64,000 nt of DNA from Coemansia sp. RSA 922 (lineage: Eukaryota; Kickxellomycota; Kickxellomycetes; Kickxellales; Kickxellaceae): NCBI GenBank assembly GCA_027577415.1, contig JANBQS010000001.1, forward strand, positions 43,451 to 107,450, written 5' to 3'. Below the pieces are notes generated by a model that searched no databases, was not told the origin of the DNA, and saw only the letters and a program-made list of their open reading frames with translations. Position numbers and translations under genes: made by a program. This document shows positions 56,201 to 64,000 of this stretch, one piece after another (position 1 is the first letter of the stretch; each line of letters starts with the position of its first letter).

Positions 56201-56431
56201 GTCCGCGTTATACGCTCTGCGCTGGCTGACCCTGTGGCGGGACCTGTGCTGGTTTTTGCCCTGTTGTTCCTCTTGGTTGTATCGAATCTGTGGAACTACG
56301 TCCTGTATCCTGGCCATGTGCATGTCGATGGAATGCGCCAGATGCAGAATAGCGTGGAGGCCCTGGCCGAGCAAATGGCTGCTATCAACCAACGGCTCCA
56401 AGAGCTTATCGAAAGGCAACAACAATTGTGA
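53300..56431 (+). CDS. GRAM-VASt membrane protein of the LAM/Ysp (Aster) sterol-transfer family
   Basis: An intronless frame of 1043 residues. The N-terminal 250 residues are disordered and acidic. A GRAM domain lies at about 253-365 (NADFHMLFRNIPINELLIDD, GRLYLTENFVCFYSNIFGWV). A VASt (StART-like) domain lies at about 613-812 (RIVFSAAVPSDIQKLYM, VKTEGWVPDP, WSHYRMTFELEWVKSSWLKG). One hydrophobic segment follows (about 982-1002, VLVFALLFLLVVSNLWNYVL), with a short coiled-coil tail. LAM/GRAMD1 proteins carry sterols between the plasma membrane and ER at contact sites, held in the ER by the C-terminal anchor. AATAAA at 56490-56495 sits 10 bases from the stop codon of the convergent UPRT gene, so the two 3'UTRs very likely overlap. 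Confidence 0.93.
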   Translation: MSRRAKTKTETTGAGDLSADSKMGKDDDSHSKPRGIRARLRQRRVWNSSEDEVRSRPTSLDLGRNNTTPIMLGSTGMHSLTTVPTRASGYYQDDDGDGPVGLALGEFGDHCDDVAEAPEEDDEYPGHQHQAVPKPSGAIIRSPSLEPAQALSDGARNGSSTVPRSAKAASKRRVSVHSVPGYNAAVGTRGKSNADYNVSEDYGGHTDDEHSMVNSGNYSYDYSYDDEGGEPDGESPGAPAADDFDGDGELNAVYLKRNADFHMLFRNIPINELLIDDYGCALQREILVQGRLYLTENFVCFYSNIFGWVTNLIIAFDQIVSIEKKMTALIIPNAIQVSTLHAKHFFGSFIYRDSAFNQLYDLWGKSRNEKNAGLPEIGQAEDGDGAGDVSRHREDVLNAYQSLSEDEGRGLGGGSEFEEDGSVSASSDEGGSASDVESAAANGIKAAEDDKRPGVTIDSTADAGGEASDAPVDGGGIHASTAAVRATAATIATSHSAAGTSASNTPVDLSRNHSHLSATTTKVPGTEANGTPAIGGSAASLPGTAAAGKAPAERASTSLLAKIPKTPDGTDAGSLASSARSKKHQATGSSSHQPPFHKPTTCPCGSSDKPAHYSMESLDAVFPLPMPLLFRIVFSAAVPSDIQKLYMPADLVSKDELEQSCTKRIKECGNLDVKTEGWVPDPSNPELEMCIYSYEKLLGFAIGPKSTLVEDTFRITTKDFAKVVVVDQVVRTPNVPSGTSFFVKIRHCLTWASGPGNQPPGGWSHYRMTFELEWVKSSWLKGAIEKGSVDSNKQAAELSEKYIREWIAAHPSLEVKPPSSIGLSKDLAAAASGSSAAVSVHKRSRKPPGRKNKRDTSPHGLRMEELLGADNTERSSGPTKLEARGVSSADIARNTGAMSSSSARAAPGVTTVDELLAKITGAMDPTAVARIDEEANAREWKRRAEASLAGWICYYSVYPLGYAARRSVRVIRSALADPVAGPVLVFALLFLLVVSNLWNYVLYPGHVHVDGMRQMQNSVEALAEQMAAINQRLQELIERQQQL

Positions 56432-56504
56432 GTTTTAAATATGATATGTTGGAATCCAAAATGCATATATAAAAAAAAGACATGAAGAAAATAAAGCAAT
56501 AGGC

Positions 56505-57134
56505 TTAGGCAGTGTTGTTTAGACGATCGCCACAGTCTCCAATGCCAGGCACGACAAACCCGCGTTTGTCAAGCACCTCATCGACAACGGCGACGTAAAA
56601 CTCAACCTCTGGGAATTTTTTCGCCAACATCTCAATACCCTGCCTGGAAACACAAACCGCAACAAACTTTATCTTTGGCACGCCCCACCCTTGCAGGATC
56701 TCGATAGCTGCTTCTGCCGTCCCGCCTGTGGCAATCATCGGGTCCAGAACAATGCACTCGTCGACGTTGCATTGGCGTGGCAGCTTGTTGTAGTACTCGA
56801 CTGGCTGCAGCGTGGATTCCTCGCGGAACAGGCCTAGGTGGCGGATCTCGGCATCGTGCAAAAGGTCAGAGGCGGCGTTCAGGAGGGAGAGGCCCGAGCG
56901 AAGAATAGGAACGAGTGCTTGGCGTATGGCTATCTTCTGGCCCTCGTAGCTGCCCACGGGACTCTGCTCCTGAGTGGTGGCTGCTAGAGGTAGGGTGAGC
57001 GTGGCTTCATACATAAGGAGGCGACCTATCGTGTCGGTTAGCTCGCGTACTTGACGGGGAGTGTTGCTGGCACGACGTAGCTCAGAGATCTTTTGCTTCA
57101 ATATCGGATGCTTGCTGACGAAAACGTTTGACAT
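56505..57134 (-). CDS. FUR1: Uracil phosphoribosyltransferase
   Basis: An intronless frame of 209 residues, the usual length. It contains the PRPP-binding loop in VLDPMIATGGTAEAAIEIL, RSGLSLL, YYNKLP, the uracil-binding C-terminal GIGDCGDR, and the UPRT flap region. It converts uracil and PRPP to UMP in the cytosolic pyrimidine salvage pathway. Its 3' end converges with the GRAM-VASt gene 73 bases away. Upstream, 225 bases separate it from the next minus-strand gene. Confidence 0.97.
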   Translation of the reverse strand: MSNVFVSKHPILKQKISELRRASNTPRQVRELTDTIGRLLMYEATLTLPLAATTQEQSPVGSYEGQKIAIRQALVPILRSGLSLLNAASDLLHDAEIRHLGLFREESTLQPVEYYNKLPRQCNVDECIVLDPMIATGGTAEAAIEILQGWGVPKIKFVAVCVSRQGIEMLAKKFPEVEFYVAVVDEVLDKRGFVVPGIGDCGDRLNNTA

Positions 57135-57359
57135 GGCTAGAGGTTTTTTTTGCTGTTGAAAATATATAAAATGGTGTGTATAAAATGGAATGGATCTGTT
57201 TCAAAGGAGAGAAAGGAAGGAGGGGAAGAAAAAAAAGATACATTTTATTTTTTTACTGGTCTGGTAACATCTGCATACACACATCCCCTCACCCTCATGC
57301 ACACGTCCACTTCCCACGCTTCTGGTATGTGTGTGTGCGCGTGACATGAATGAAATGAA

Positions 57360-58733
57360 TCATCTGTTATAGTTGTATATAGTAGCGCCGCCACCTCTCA
57401 CAGCCCTTTCAATCTGCTGGTCGTTGTATCCCAGCACCGATCTCAATATCTGCTCCGTATGCTGGCCGAGCATAGGCGGTGGCAAACGCACATCAACGGT
57501 GGACTCGGAGTACTCCACAGCAGGCCCGACGACTCTAATGTCGCCAACAAACGGATGATGAATCTCGCGTACAACGCCTCTAGCGACAACCTGCGGATGG
57601 GCAAACGTCTGCGCAACATTATTCACTAGCCCGTATGGCAGTCCACAGCCCTCCAACATGTCGAGCACCTCTTCCGTAGTCATCGCAGAAAGCACCTGGT
57701 TGATAATAGCGACCAAGTCTACATGGTTCTCGATTCGATCCGAGTTTGTACGAAACCTTGGGTCATTAGGGAGATCTGGACGACGTAGTGTGTGGCAGAG
57801 TGAAGAAAACTGTGCGTTGTTGCCGGCGCCAATACATATACTACCGTCCTTTGTTGCAAATACTTGGTACGGCGCAATGGACGCATGGCGAGTGCCCCAG
57901 CGCTGGGCCTCTATTCCGCCAATGAGGTAGTTGGACCCAATGTTGGCCAACATCGACACCTGGGTCTGTAACAAGGATGCGTCTATATGCTGGCCCCTCC
58001 CAGTACTTGATCGCGATATGAGTGCGGCCATTATCGCTCCATGCACATACAGTCCAGTCATTAGATCGGTCACCGCCACACCGACTTTCACCGGTCCCCC
58101 GCCTTCCTCACCAGTGATATGCATTAACCCAGCCTCTGCCTCAATAATGACATCATACCCGGGTCTCCCACTATAGGGACCAGTTGATCCGTATCCAGTG
58201 ATAGACGCATAAACGAGTCGCGGATTAATCTCGCGCAGTTCCTCATAGCTCAATCCATATTGCGCCAATTTGCCAGGAACGTAGTTTTCGACCAAAACAT
58301 CAGAGCTATGTGCTAGGTCAATGAGAATCTGGCGGCCCTCGTCTGTCTTCATATCCACAGTAATCGATTGTTTATTCCGGTTTACGCACAGATAGTATGC
58401 GCTCTCGCCAGTAAACGGAGGCGGATCCTTGTACAAAGATCCATGACAAGTACCGGTAACCTTGCGTTCGTAGAGCTTGAATGGTGGCCCCCATGACCGA
58501 GTATCGTCGCCCCGTGTGGGATGCTCTACTTTGATGATTTGCGCTCCGAGATCCCCTAAAAGCATCGTGCAGTAAGGACCCGCCAATATGCGTGTCAAAT
58601 CGAGAACTCTTATACCCGCTAGTGGACCAGCTGTCAGGTCTTTGGCTAAAGTGTTTGCGCTATAGTATCTGACTCTCGACGACATGATCGCTCTAGCACG
58701 CCAAATCCCCAGGGTTAGTAACTTGGAACGCAT
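57360..58733 (-). CDS. Family III CoA-transferase, probable mitochondrial succinyl-CoA:glutarate CoA-transferase (SUGCT-like)
   Basis: From the methionine at 58733 the frame has 457 residues, starting with a basic, acid-free stretch (MRSKLLTLGIWRARAIMSSR) that fits a mitochondrial targeting peptide. The CaiB/BaiF fold is clear: PLAGIRVLDLTRILAGPYCT, GDLGAQIIKVEHP, LVENYVPGKLAQYGL, and the catalytic aspartate in RPGYDVIIEAEAGLM, followed by GRGQHIDASLLQT. Class III transferases exchange CoA between carboxylic acids; the nearest eukaryotic type is SUGCT (C7orf10), which uses succinyl-CoA to make glutaryl-CoA. Exact substrates are inferred. The frame extends upstream another 85 residues, but that part overlaps the BTG/Tob 3' end and is hydrophobic and irregular, so I start at 58733. 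Confidence 0.9.
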   Translation of the reverse strand: MRSKLLTLGIWRARAIMSSRVRYYSANTLAKDLTAGPLAGIRVLDLTRILAGPYCTMLLGDLGAQIIKVEHPTRGDDTRSWGPPFKLYERKVTGTCHGSLYKDPPPFTGESAYYLCVNRNKQSITVDMKTDEGRQILIDLAHSSDVLVENYVPGKLAQYGLSYEELREINPRLVYASITGYGSTGPYSGRPGYDVIIEAEAGLMHITGEEGGGPVKVGVAVTDLMTGLYVHGAIMAALISRSSTGRGQHIDASLLQTQVSMLANIGSNYLIGGIEAQRWGTRHASIAPYQVFATKDGSICIGAGNNAQFSSLCHTLRRPDLPNDPRFRTNSDRIENHVDLVAIINQVLSAMTTEEVLDMLEGCGLPYGLVNNVAQTFAHPQVVARGVVREIHHPFVGDIRVVGPAVEYSESTVDVRLPPPMLGQHTEQILRSVLGYNDQQIERAVRGGGATIYNYNR

Positions 58734-58878
58734 TAGACGATACTTTGCAAGATATATTTTTTTTTTGTTAGCTTGGAGAAGAGACAAGAGTGTACAGCGG
58801 AGAGAAGAAGAGAAAAAAAGGGGGGCTGTATTATTGATACACACAAATAATAAATAGAAACAATAATTGGGATTTTGG

Positions 58879-59577
58879 CTAAGCAGACGGAGACCAGCGA
58901 GTGTTTGCACCAAGTAGGGACTTTTGAGCAAGCGGCGCAGGCGACGGCGATGCCAGCAGATCCTGTCCAGCACGGTAGTTAGAGACATGGCGCAGCGGGC
59001 TCATAGCATTGGCACGTCTAAAATCCGCCGCCGCGACAGCCGACTTTGTCGGCGACCCCTGCTGCTGATAATTGTGGTGTGGGGCACTAGCACCGCCTCG
59101 CCTCGAAATCTCCACTCCATCAGCCGACCGAATGACCACCGGAGTCGTATAGGCGCTAATAACAAAAGTACCATTACTTTTCGTCGCCTTTGCCACATTC
59201 GTCTTCACGCTCTCCAACAGCCCGCGCTTGTCCTCATACAACGTAAACACCGAGCCATGGTCCCCGACCCGATAAGTGACACTGTACGGGTCGCACCAAA
59301 GCACAATGTCGCGTGGCATTGAGCGTTCCAGCACGGAAATGGGTACTTGGGCTCTTTGCGCGGCTTCTACTAGGGCGCCGTCTAAAGAGCGCCAATTGCA
59401 CATGGATCTGTAGGCGCTGCCGACATGGGTCTTGTCCAAATGCCAATGTCCCGCGTACTTGTCGGACAAAGTGTCGATTAATGCCAAACGCAGAGTTTCT
59501 CGAGTTTCAGACGTAATGGAGGCATCGGTAAGGTATTTGAGCCAAAAGCTGGCAACTGTTTCAACCTCTGTTTGCAT
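58879..59577 (-). CDS. BTG/Tob-family anti-proliferative protein
   Basis: An intronless frame of 232 residues. The N-terminal BTG domain (about 1-118) shows box A (YAGHWHLDKTHVGSAYRSMC) and box B (MPRDIVLWCDPYSVTYRVGD), including the Trp that contacts CAF1/CNOT7 in animal proteins. BTG/Tob proteins bind CAF1 of CCR4-NOT and promote poly(A) shortening in the cytoplasm. The C-terminal half is Ser/Pro/Ala-rich and I see no PAM2 motif for poly(A)-binding protein, so it is closer to BTG than Tob in layout. The ATG at 59577 is 1670 bases from the divergent CCCH zinc-finger gene, another likely CCR4-NOT partner. Confidence 0.92.
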   Translation of the reverse strand: MQTEVETVASFWLKYLTDASITSETRETLRLALIDTLSDKYAGHWHLDKTHVGSAYRSMCNWRSLDGALVEAAQRAQVPISVLERSMPRDIVLWCDPYSVTYRVGDHGSVFTLYEDKRGLLESVKTNVAKATKSNGTFVISAYTTPVVIRSADGVEISRRGGASAPHHNYQQQGSPTKSAVAAADFRRANAMSPLRHVSNYRAGQDLLASPSPAPLAQKSLLGANTRWSPSA

Positions 59578-61247
59578 ATGAGCATGTAGTAGCCCTCCTC
59601 AAGTGGAGTAGTAGAAGAATAATTAATCGCAAATTGAAGAATGGAAAAATAAAAAAGAGAATAAAAAAATCTATAATATTGTTTAATTATTATAAAGGGG
59701 AGAGAGGCGATTTGAATTTACATAGTCAGTGGGGGCTACACAAGTGGAGCTTTCTTTCTGAGCCTTTTAGCCTGGATCCTGCTCATAGTTTAGTCGGCTC
59801 TATGCTTACGTTGGCTCTTTGCCGCTCTTTGTGCTTTGCAAGTGGCTATCCACAAGTCGACGGCTGATTGGCGGAGCGTGAGAGGACCGTTTATACTTTG
59901 GTCCTAAGGGGCCTTCTTTAGACGGATCGCCTTGGCAAGCTCCACATCACTCGAGGGCACTGAACATGCGGGAGCGACGCGTCCAAATGAATTGCTGCAG
60001 ACCCAGGGGTGCTCTTCAAGAGCCTATCAAGTGTTGTCAAAACCGAATAAAAGGTTTTTATTATAGCACTGGCTGGGTGGGTCGATTGCTGGTCAACGCG
60101 CGCGCGGTCCAGCTAAAGGGAAAAAGAAGGGAAGAGATTGGCAGTTTTGCACGAGCGTCTTTATACGAAGCAAGCGAAGATCGCTCCTTATTGACGTTTT
60201 GCTCGCCACTTTTTTTTTTCCTCCTCCCTATCTTGCCGTCTTTGGCCACCAGACCGTTTCATGAAGTGGCCGCTATGCCCTAGTGGCTATCAAATTGCAC
60301 CGGCGTGGCCAGGTCCTTCTTCTCTTTACTCTTTTTGTCAATATTTCCTACTCAGCTCTAATATCTAAACTACACTCTGCCTACTTGTTTGCCTACTTTC
60401 TGCCCAAGTTCCACCCCTTCCTTAGCTACTGTCGGGTTGCTATTATTCGGAGAGTTTCATTTTTATTTTTTATTTGCCGACGAAAGGGAAGCCTGTATCT
60501 CGCCTATTGCGTCATTCGGCGGGGGGTCCAAGCATAATTGCGCACCCCTTCTTTGCTCTATTTTAGCGCTCGGACGTGGCCAGTCAAAAAGGCAAGTTTC
60601 CAGAGCTGTACCTGTCTGTGCGCACCTCCCCCCACATCCTTTTTCCCCCACTTATTGCTTCTGGTCGGGGGTATATGCCGGCGGGATACAAAAAGCGCAC
60701 TGTTTCTCAACTCCACGTTCTCTTCTCCGCCACGCCTCGCTTCCCATGCATGCGATACGCGCAGATTTGTGCAGCCTTTCCCTCCTCAGACCGGTAGTGT
60801 CGCTCAGACTTTTTTTCTCTTGCTGAGAACGTGAGCAAAAAGGCAATGTTCCTACTGCATGTAGAATGTGTTGATCTAGAGCTACTTGGATTCAGTATAC
60901 AGAACCTACTTTTTCCTTCTTTATTTTTTTTCTTCTGGATCCACCCTGCGCCTAATATCCTCCAATCACCCATGTCTGCTGGCTGTCTCTTACCTTTCTA
61001 GTTTCACAGTGCGGCTTATCGGAAAGCACAGCTGAAGGATCTGCTCAACGAAAACGAGGACACTCGCACCGAGGTTGTCCGAATATCTTATCCTATTTAC
61101 GCCAACTCATATATAATCTCCGTGGCGTGTTCTGACATTGCGGTTGAAAGGGCCACTTCGCTTCAGACTCCGACTCGCGCACTATTCTCTCTGATCTTCG
61201 CCACTTACGCTTATATACTTCCCCCCAACGGATTTTTGACCCCTGAG
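59578..61247. promoter_or_regulatory. Divergent region between BTG/Tob and CCCH zinc-finger genes
   Basis: 1670 bases carrying both promoters. TATA-like sequences lie at about 61106 (CATATATAATC) and 61210 (TTATATACTT) on the CCCH side. At 60991-61001 TACCTTTCTAG resembles a splice acceptor; from 61002 the frame stays open for 82 codons to the CCCH ATG and in phase with it. That stretch may be a 5'UTR exon or, less likely, coding. Other frames near 60389-60834 overlap one another and look random. Confidence 0.4.
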
Positions 61248-63712
61248 ATGGAGCCAGCACCAAATACTGACGAGCAGCAGCGGGTCGATTCGCCAGACGA
61301 CTCTGACCGGCCGCGTATCAAGACCCAGCTCTACAAGACCGAACCATGCCAGAATTGGTCATTATACGGGAAATGCGGGTAAGTTGGCGTTGATCTTATT
61401 CTCTCTTTGTTTTCATTCTGCACGACTATTGCCGAGCCCGCCTCCTTTCTGCAGTCAAATGGGAGTTCCTTTGTGTGTGCCCTGTTTGTTTCTTGCTCAT
61501 GCCGTGTCCCACATGACAAAGATCTTCCCACCTTGTGCACCAGATACCAGGTTGTGCTTTCCTCTGTTCATTCTACAATAGCAAACAAACAGGTCTATCA
61601 CCTTGGCTTTTTATGCACACGCGCGGTCCATGGCGTGGCGCGGCTCATGGTCCTGTCCTGTCTTTTGTTTTCGCTACATTCTATGAATTTATCATGCATG
61701 CTGCTTGCATCTCCGGTATTCCGGTTGTCCCTCCTTTTTATTATCCTTTCGCTAGACGATAGGATTGACCTGTTTGCAATTTATTGATGCCTGATCGCCA
61801 AGATGAGTACAGCTGTACTCATCTCGCCATACAAACACAGAATCGGCCCTAGTCGAACCTGCTATGCATATATCCTCCTGCTAATCACAACATATTTTTA
61901 TGCGAAGCTGCTGTTGGTAGATATGGCGATAAGTGCAAGTTTGCTCATGGAACATGCGAGCAAAGAACGCGTCTTCGCCACCCAAAGTACAGGACATCCA
62001 TGTGCACGGACTTTCCGCTCGGCACGTGCGCCTTTGGAAGCCGTTGTAACTTTGCACACACGCCCGATGAGTTGCGGAGTCCAATTCCCACCTTCACCCC
62101 AGCCGCTGCGCACACCAGTAAGAATAGCAGACTGTCTGTGGCAGCCAGCAAAAAGCAGTCTGCTGGCGTAAGCTCTTCAAAGGTGCCTGCCATTGTGCGA
62201 GTAGCCGGTGATATTCGCCGCTACCAGTCCATGGGCACGCTGAGGTCCGCCCGCCCAGTCATCAAAAGCAGCGCCCTGCCAACACACCCGGTCCCCGCAT
62301 TGCCCGCTCATGATTTGGGTCTACACTCAGCTTCGATTGACGCCGGCTCGCTTGCTGCACACCAGAAGTACGCTCACCCATCCTCAGAGCATCCGGGCAA
62401 CACTCACGCCCAGCCTTACTCCGATATGGCAAAGCAGCCGCTTCACTACTTGCAGCATGAGCATGTCGCTCGGCGCGTCTCTTCGCTATCTCAATTGCCG
62501 AATTTGCGGACGTCATCGTCGCTTTCTTCTCCGGCGATTATCACGGCGCCATCCAACGGATATTTCCTACAAAGCTTCCAAGCTGCCACTCCGTCGCAAT
62601 CCGCCTCTTATCACGCCTCGCCTCTAGCCCAAATGACGCCAGTGGGCGCTGTCTCTCCGGCAATTTCTCTATCCTCCTGCTGGGAATCTGACGACGCCGG
62701 TTCTCTACCGCTCCATACCGATGGCAATTTGCTGGCCACTGAATACTTGCGACTCCAGCAGACACAGAACTATTTTGCGCCGACCCTAACGTCTTCGTCC
62801 AACACCTTTACTAACGCTCACCATCCGGGGCGGACGCTTACATCGAGTCTAAGCATGCAAACACTGCCCCGTCTCCAAGCTTCTGCCGGCTGGGAACAAC
62901 ATCGGTACTCGCCACAGTCGGGCAACCTGTCCTCGTCGTTTCCAGCTTTAAAGTCGATTGCCAGCTCGCAAACCTCGGCCGCTACTCTTATTGATAGTGA
63001 CTTGTGGTCTAGCACTGCCCAGTTTAAGAGCTTTAGCCACGAGCAGCAGACTGCCAAGCCTAGTGAATCTCGATTTTTCTCGCCACCTTCTGCGGGAACA
63101 GCGGCGACCTTGGGGACTGCTGGCGCTGCTAGTTTGGGCTTAGCTAAAGGTACCGACCCGTTTGGTATCTACTACAATGGTGCCTATATTCCGTCCAACC
63201 AGCAGCAACAGCAGTTGAGGCGGCAGCACTCGACTGGCGATTGGATCTCCCTGCGTAATGCCGCTCACCAACAGGCGTCGGCGACACATAAACTATTACC
63301 GTTGTCTATCAACTCTGGATCTCTTCTGGAGACTGGCGATGATAGTGGGATGTACGCGATTCCAGATACCCTCTTCGATTCCTTGGAGACAGCTGGTGCT
63401 GATAACCCGAGCTTGGTGAGCGGTGCAGACCCGTTTGGTATCTACTACAATGGTGCCTATCTTCCGTCCAACCAGCAGCAACAGCAGTTGAGGCGGCAGC
63501 ACTCGACTGGCGATTGGATCTCCCTGCGTCATGCCGCTCATCAACAGGCGTCGGCGACACATAAACTATTACCGTCGTCTATCAACTCTGGGTCGCTTCT
63601 GGAGACTGGTAGGTATGCGATGATGGACAACCGTCTCAATTCCTTGGAGCAACTGCGCACCGCTACGTCTACTAGAAGGCAACTAAGCACCTATTCTGCC
63701 GAGGGTCTCTGA
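61248..63712 (+). CDS. Tristetraprolin/TIS11-like tandem CCCH zinc-finger protein
   Basis: Exons 61248-61378 and 61921-63712 join in phase (GG plus A) into 640 residues; the 542-base intron splits the first finger. Finger 1 is CX8CX5CX3H (Cys34, Cys43, Cys49, His53) with lead-in QLYKTEPC. Finger 2 is CX7CX5CX3H (Cys72, Cys80, Cys86, His90) with lead-in HPKYRTSMC, and the 18-residue linker is the TTP standard. Such proteins bind AU-rich 3'UTR elements and recruit CCR4-NOT to destabilise mRNA (yeast Cth1/Cth2, human TTP). Finger 2 is one residue shorter than usual in its first spacing. The remaining 550 residues are Ser/Thr/Gln/Ala-rich and contain a tandem 61-residue duplication. AATAAA lies at 63768-63773. 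Divergent from the BTG/Tob gene. Confidence 0.93.
63155..63610 (+). repeat. In-frame duplication inside the CCCH gene
   Basis: Copy 1 is at 63155-63337 and copy 2 at 63428-63610 (183 bases each, period 273 bases or 91 codons). They differ at about seven positions, changing Ile/Leu, Asn/His and Leu/Ser only. Each encodes DPFGIYYNGAY, a QQQQQ run, LRRQHSTGDWISL and a LLETG end. The 90-base spacer is not part of the repeat apart from a weak L..G lead-in. Confidence 0.93.
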
Positions 63713-64000
63713 TACATAACTTAATTATTTTTTTTTAACGCTCCATTCATTTGTCAAGAATATGTGAAATAAAATATTTTATTTCTTGCTGAGGAGTATC
63801 TCTAGCCGGCCCGCCTAGGGCGCTGCCTTGCCTTTTAAATAAATAAAAAGTAATAGGATAAAAGGTGATTGCCTAACTAGTCTACGGCTGCTGGTGCACG
63901 GACCCTTATATAGGGGCAAATGATCCATGGGAGCAGTAACGGCACTACTGCTTGTGATCGAGGCGCCGTTGATTATAGCCGTAGAAATTAGTCCAAAATA
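63713..64000 (+). other. 3' flank of the CCCH gene and window end
   Basis: After the CCCH polyadenylation-like signal I see a TTATATAGGG sequence near 63905 and an ATG at 63927 whose frame is open to the window edge (24 residues). This is too short to call a gene; it could be the start of a plus-strand gene cut by the window. Confidence 0.3.

Noticed and set aside
57728..57745. A GATTCGATCC sequence resembling a tRNA B box
   Set aside because: It lies inside the CoA-transferase coding sequence and has no partner A box.
58734..58988. An 85-residue N-terminal extension of the CoA-transferase
   Set aside because: It overlaps the BTG/Tob 3' end, is irregular and hydrophobic, and a good mitochondrial-type start follows at 58733.
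60389..60834. A 145-residue plus-strand frame upstream of the CCCH gene
   Set aside because: Several frames overlap here with equal length; composition is random and no domain is visible.
1..64000. Search for transposons, CRISPR arrays and telomeric repeats
   Set aside because: No transposase or reverse-transcriptase frame, no regularly spaced repeats, and no terminal TTAGGG-type runs seen by eye.

Overview
The window looks like nuclear DNA from a filamentous, early-diverging fungus. The evidence is fungal-type genes (FUR1-like uracil phosphoribosyltransferase, Ran1/Ksp1-type kinase, SAGA Sgf73/ataxin-7, LAM/Ysp-type GRAM-VASt protein), short GT-AG introns with GTAAGT donors and CTAAC/CTAAT branch sites, and a BTG/Tob gene, a family I associate with animals and basal fungi rather than Dikarya. 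Kickxellomycotina (Coemansia/Linderina-like) is my best guess, but that is inference. There are 18 protein-coding genes and no mobile element, rRNA, tRNA or CRISPR array that I could support.

Layout. 0-3 kb: a five-repeat Myb-like protein (5' end cut by the window) and a PAP2 lipid phosphatase. 2.9-11.5 kb (minus): a very large RasGEF, assembled here from two exons across a 1.5-kb intron. 12.7-16.4 kb (minus): a Ran1/Ksp1-like kinase with about 4.2 kb of apparently non-coding leader behind it. 20.6-27.1 kb (minus): tubulin cofactor D in 13 exons. 27.4-31.2 kb (minus): haspin, divergent from dihydroxyacetone kinase at 31.9-33.7 kb. 33.8-37.6 kb (minus): a PH-domain protein. 38.3-51.0 kb: two secreted GH20 hexosaminidase paralogues about 9.4 kb apart, enclosing a MIT-domain protein and an MCT-type transporter. 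51.5-57.1 kb: Sgf73, a LAM-type sterol-transfer protein and uracil phosphoribosyltransferase. 57.4-59.6 kb (minus): a family III CoA-transferase and a BTG/Tob protein. 61.2-63.7 kb: a tristetraprolin-like tandem CCCH protein.

Most interesting points. One GH20 paralogue has lost essentially every catalytic residue yet keeps its reading frame, signal peptide and fold, so it looks like a secreted pseudoenzyme. The BTG/Tob gene and the TTP-like CCCH gene, both tied to CCR4-NOT deadenylation in other organisms, are divergent neighbours. The RasGEF catalytic domain is split by a long low-complexity insertion. The transporter needs a GC-AG intron. The CCCH protein carries a recent in-frame 61-residue duplication. 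Most of the other genes are housekeeping genes for the cytoskeleton, chromatin, signalling and lipid traffic, with no evidence of a cluster. Multi-exon CDS spans include introns; exon boundaries are in the evidence fields and were checked by phase, not by transcript data.
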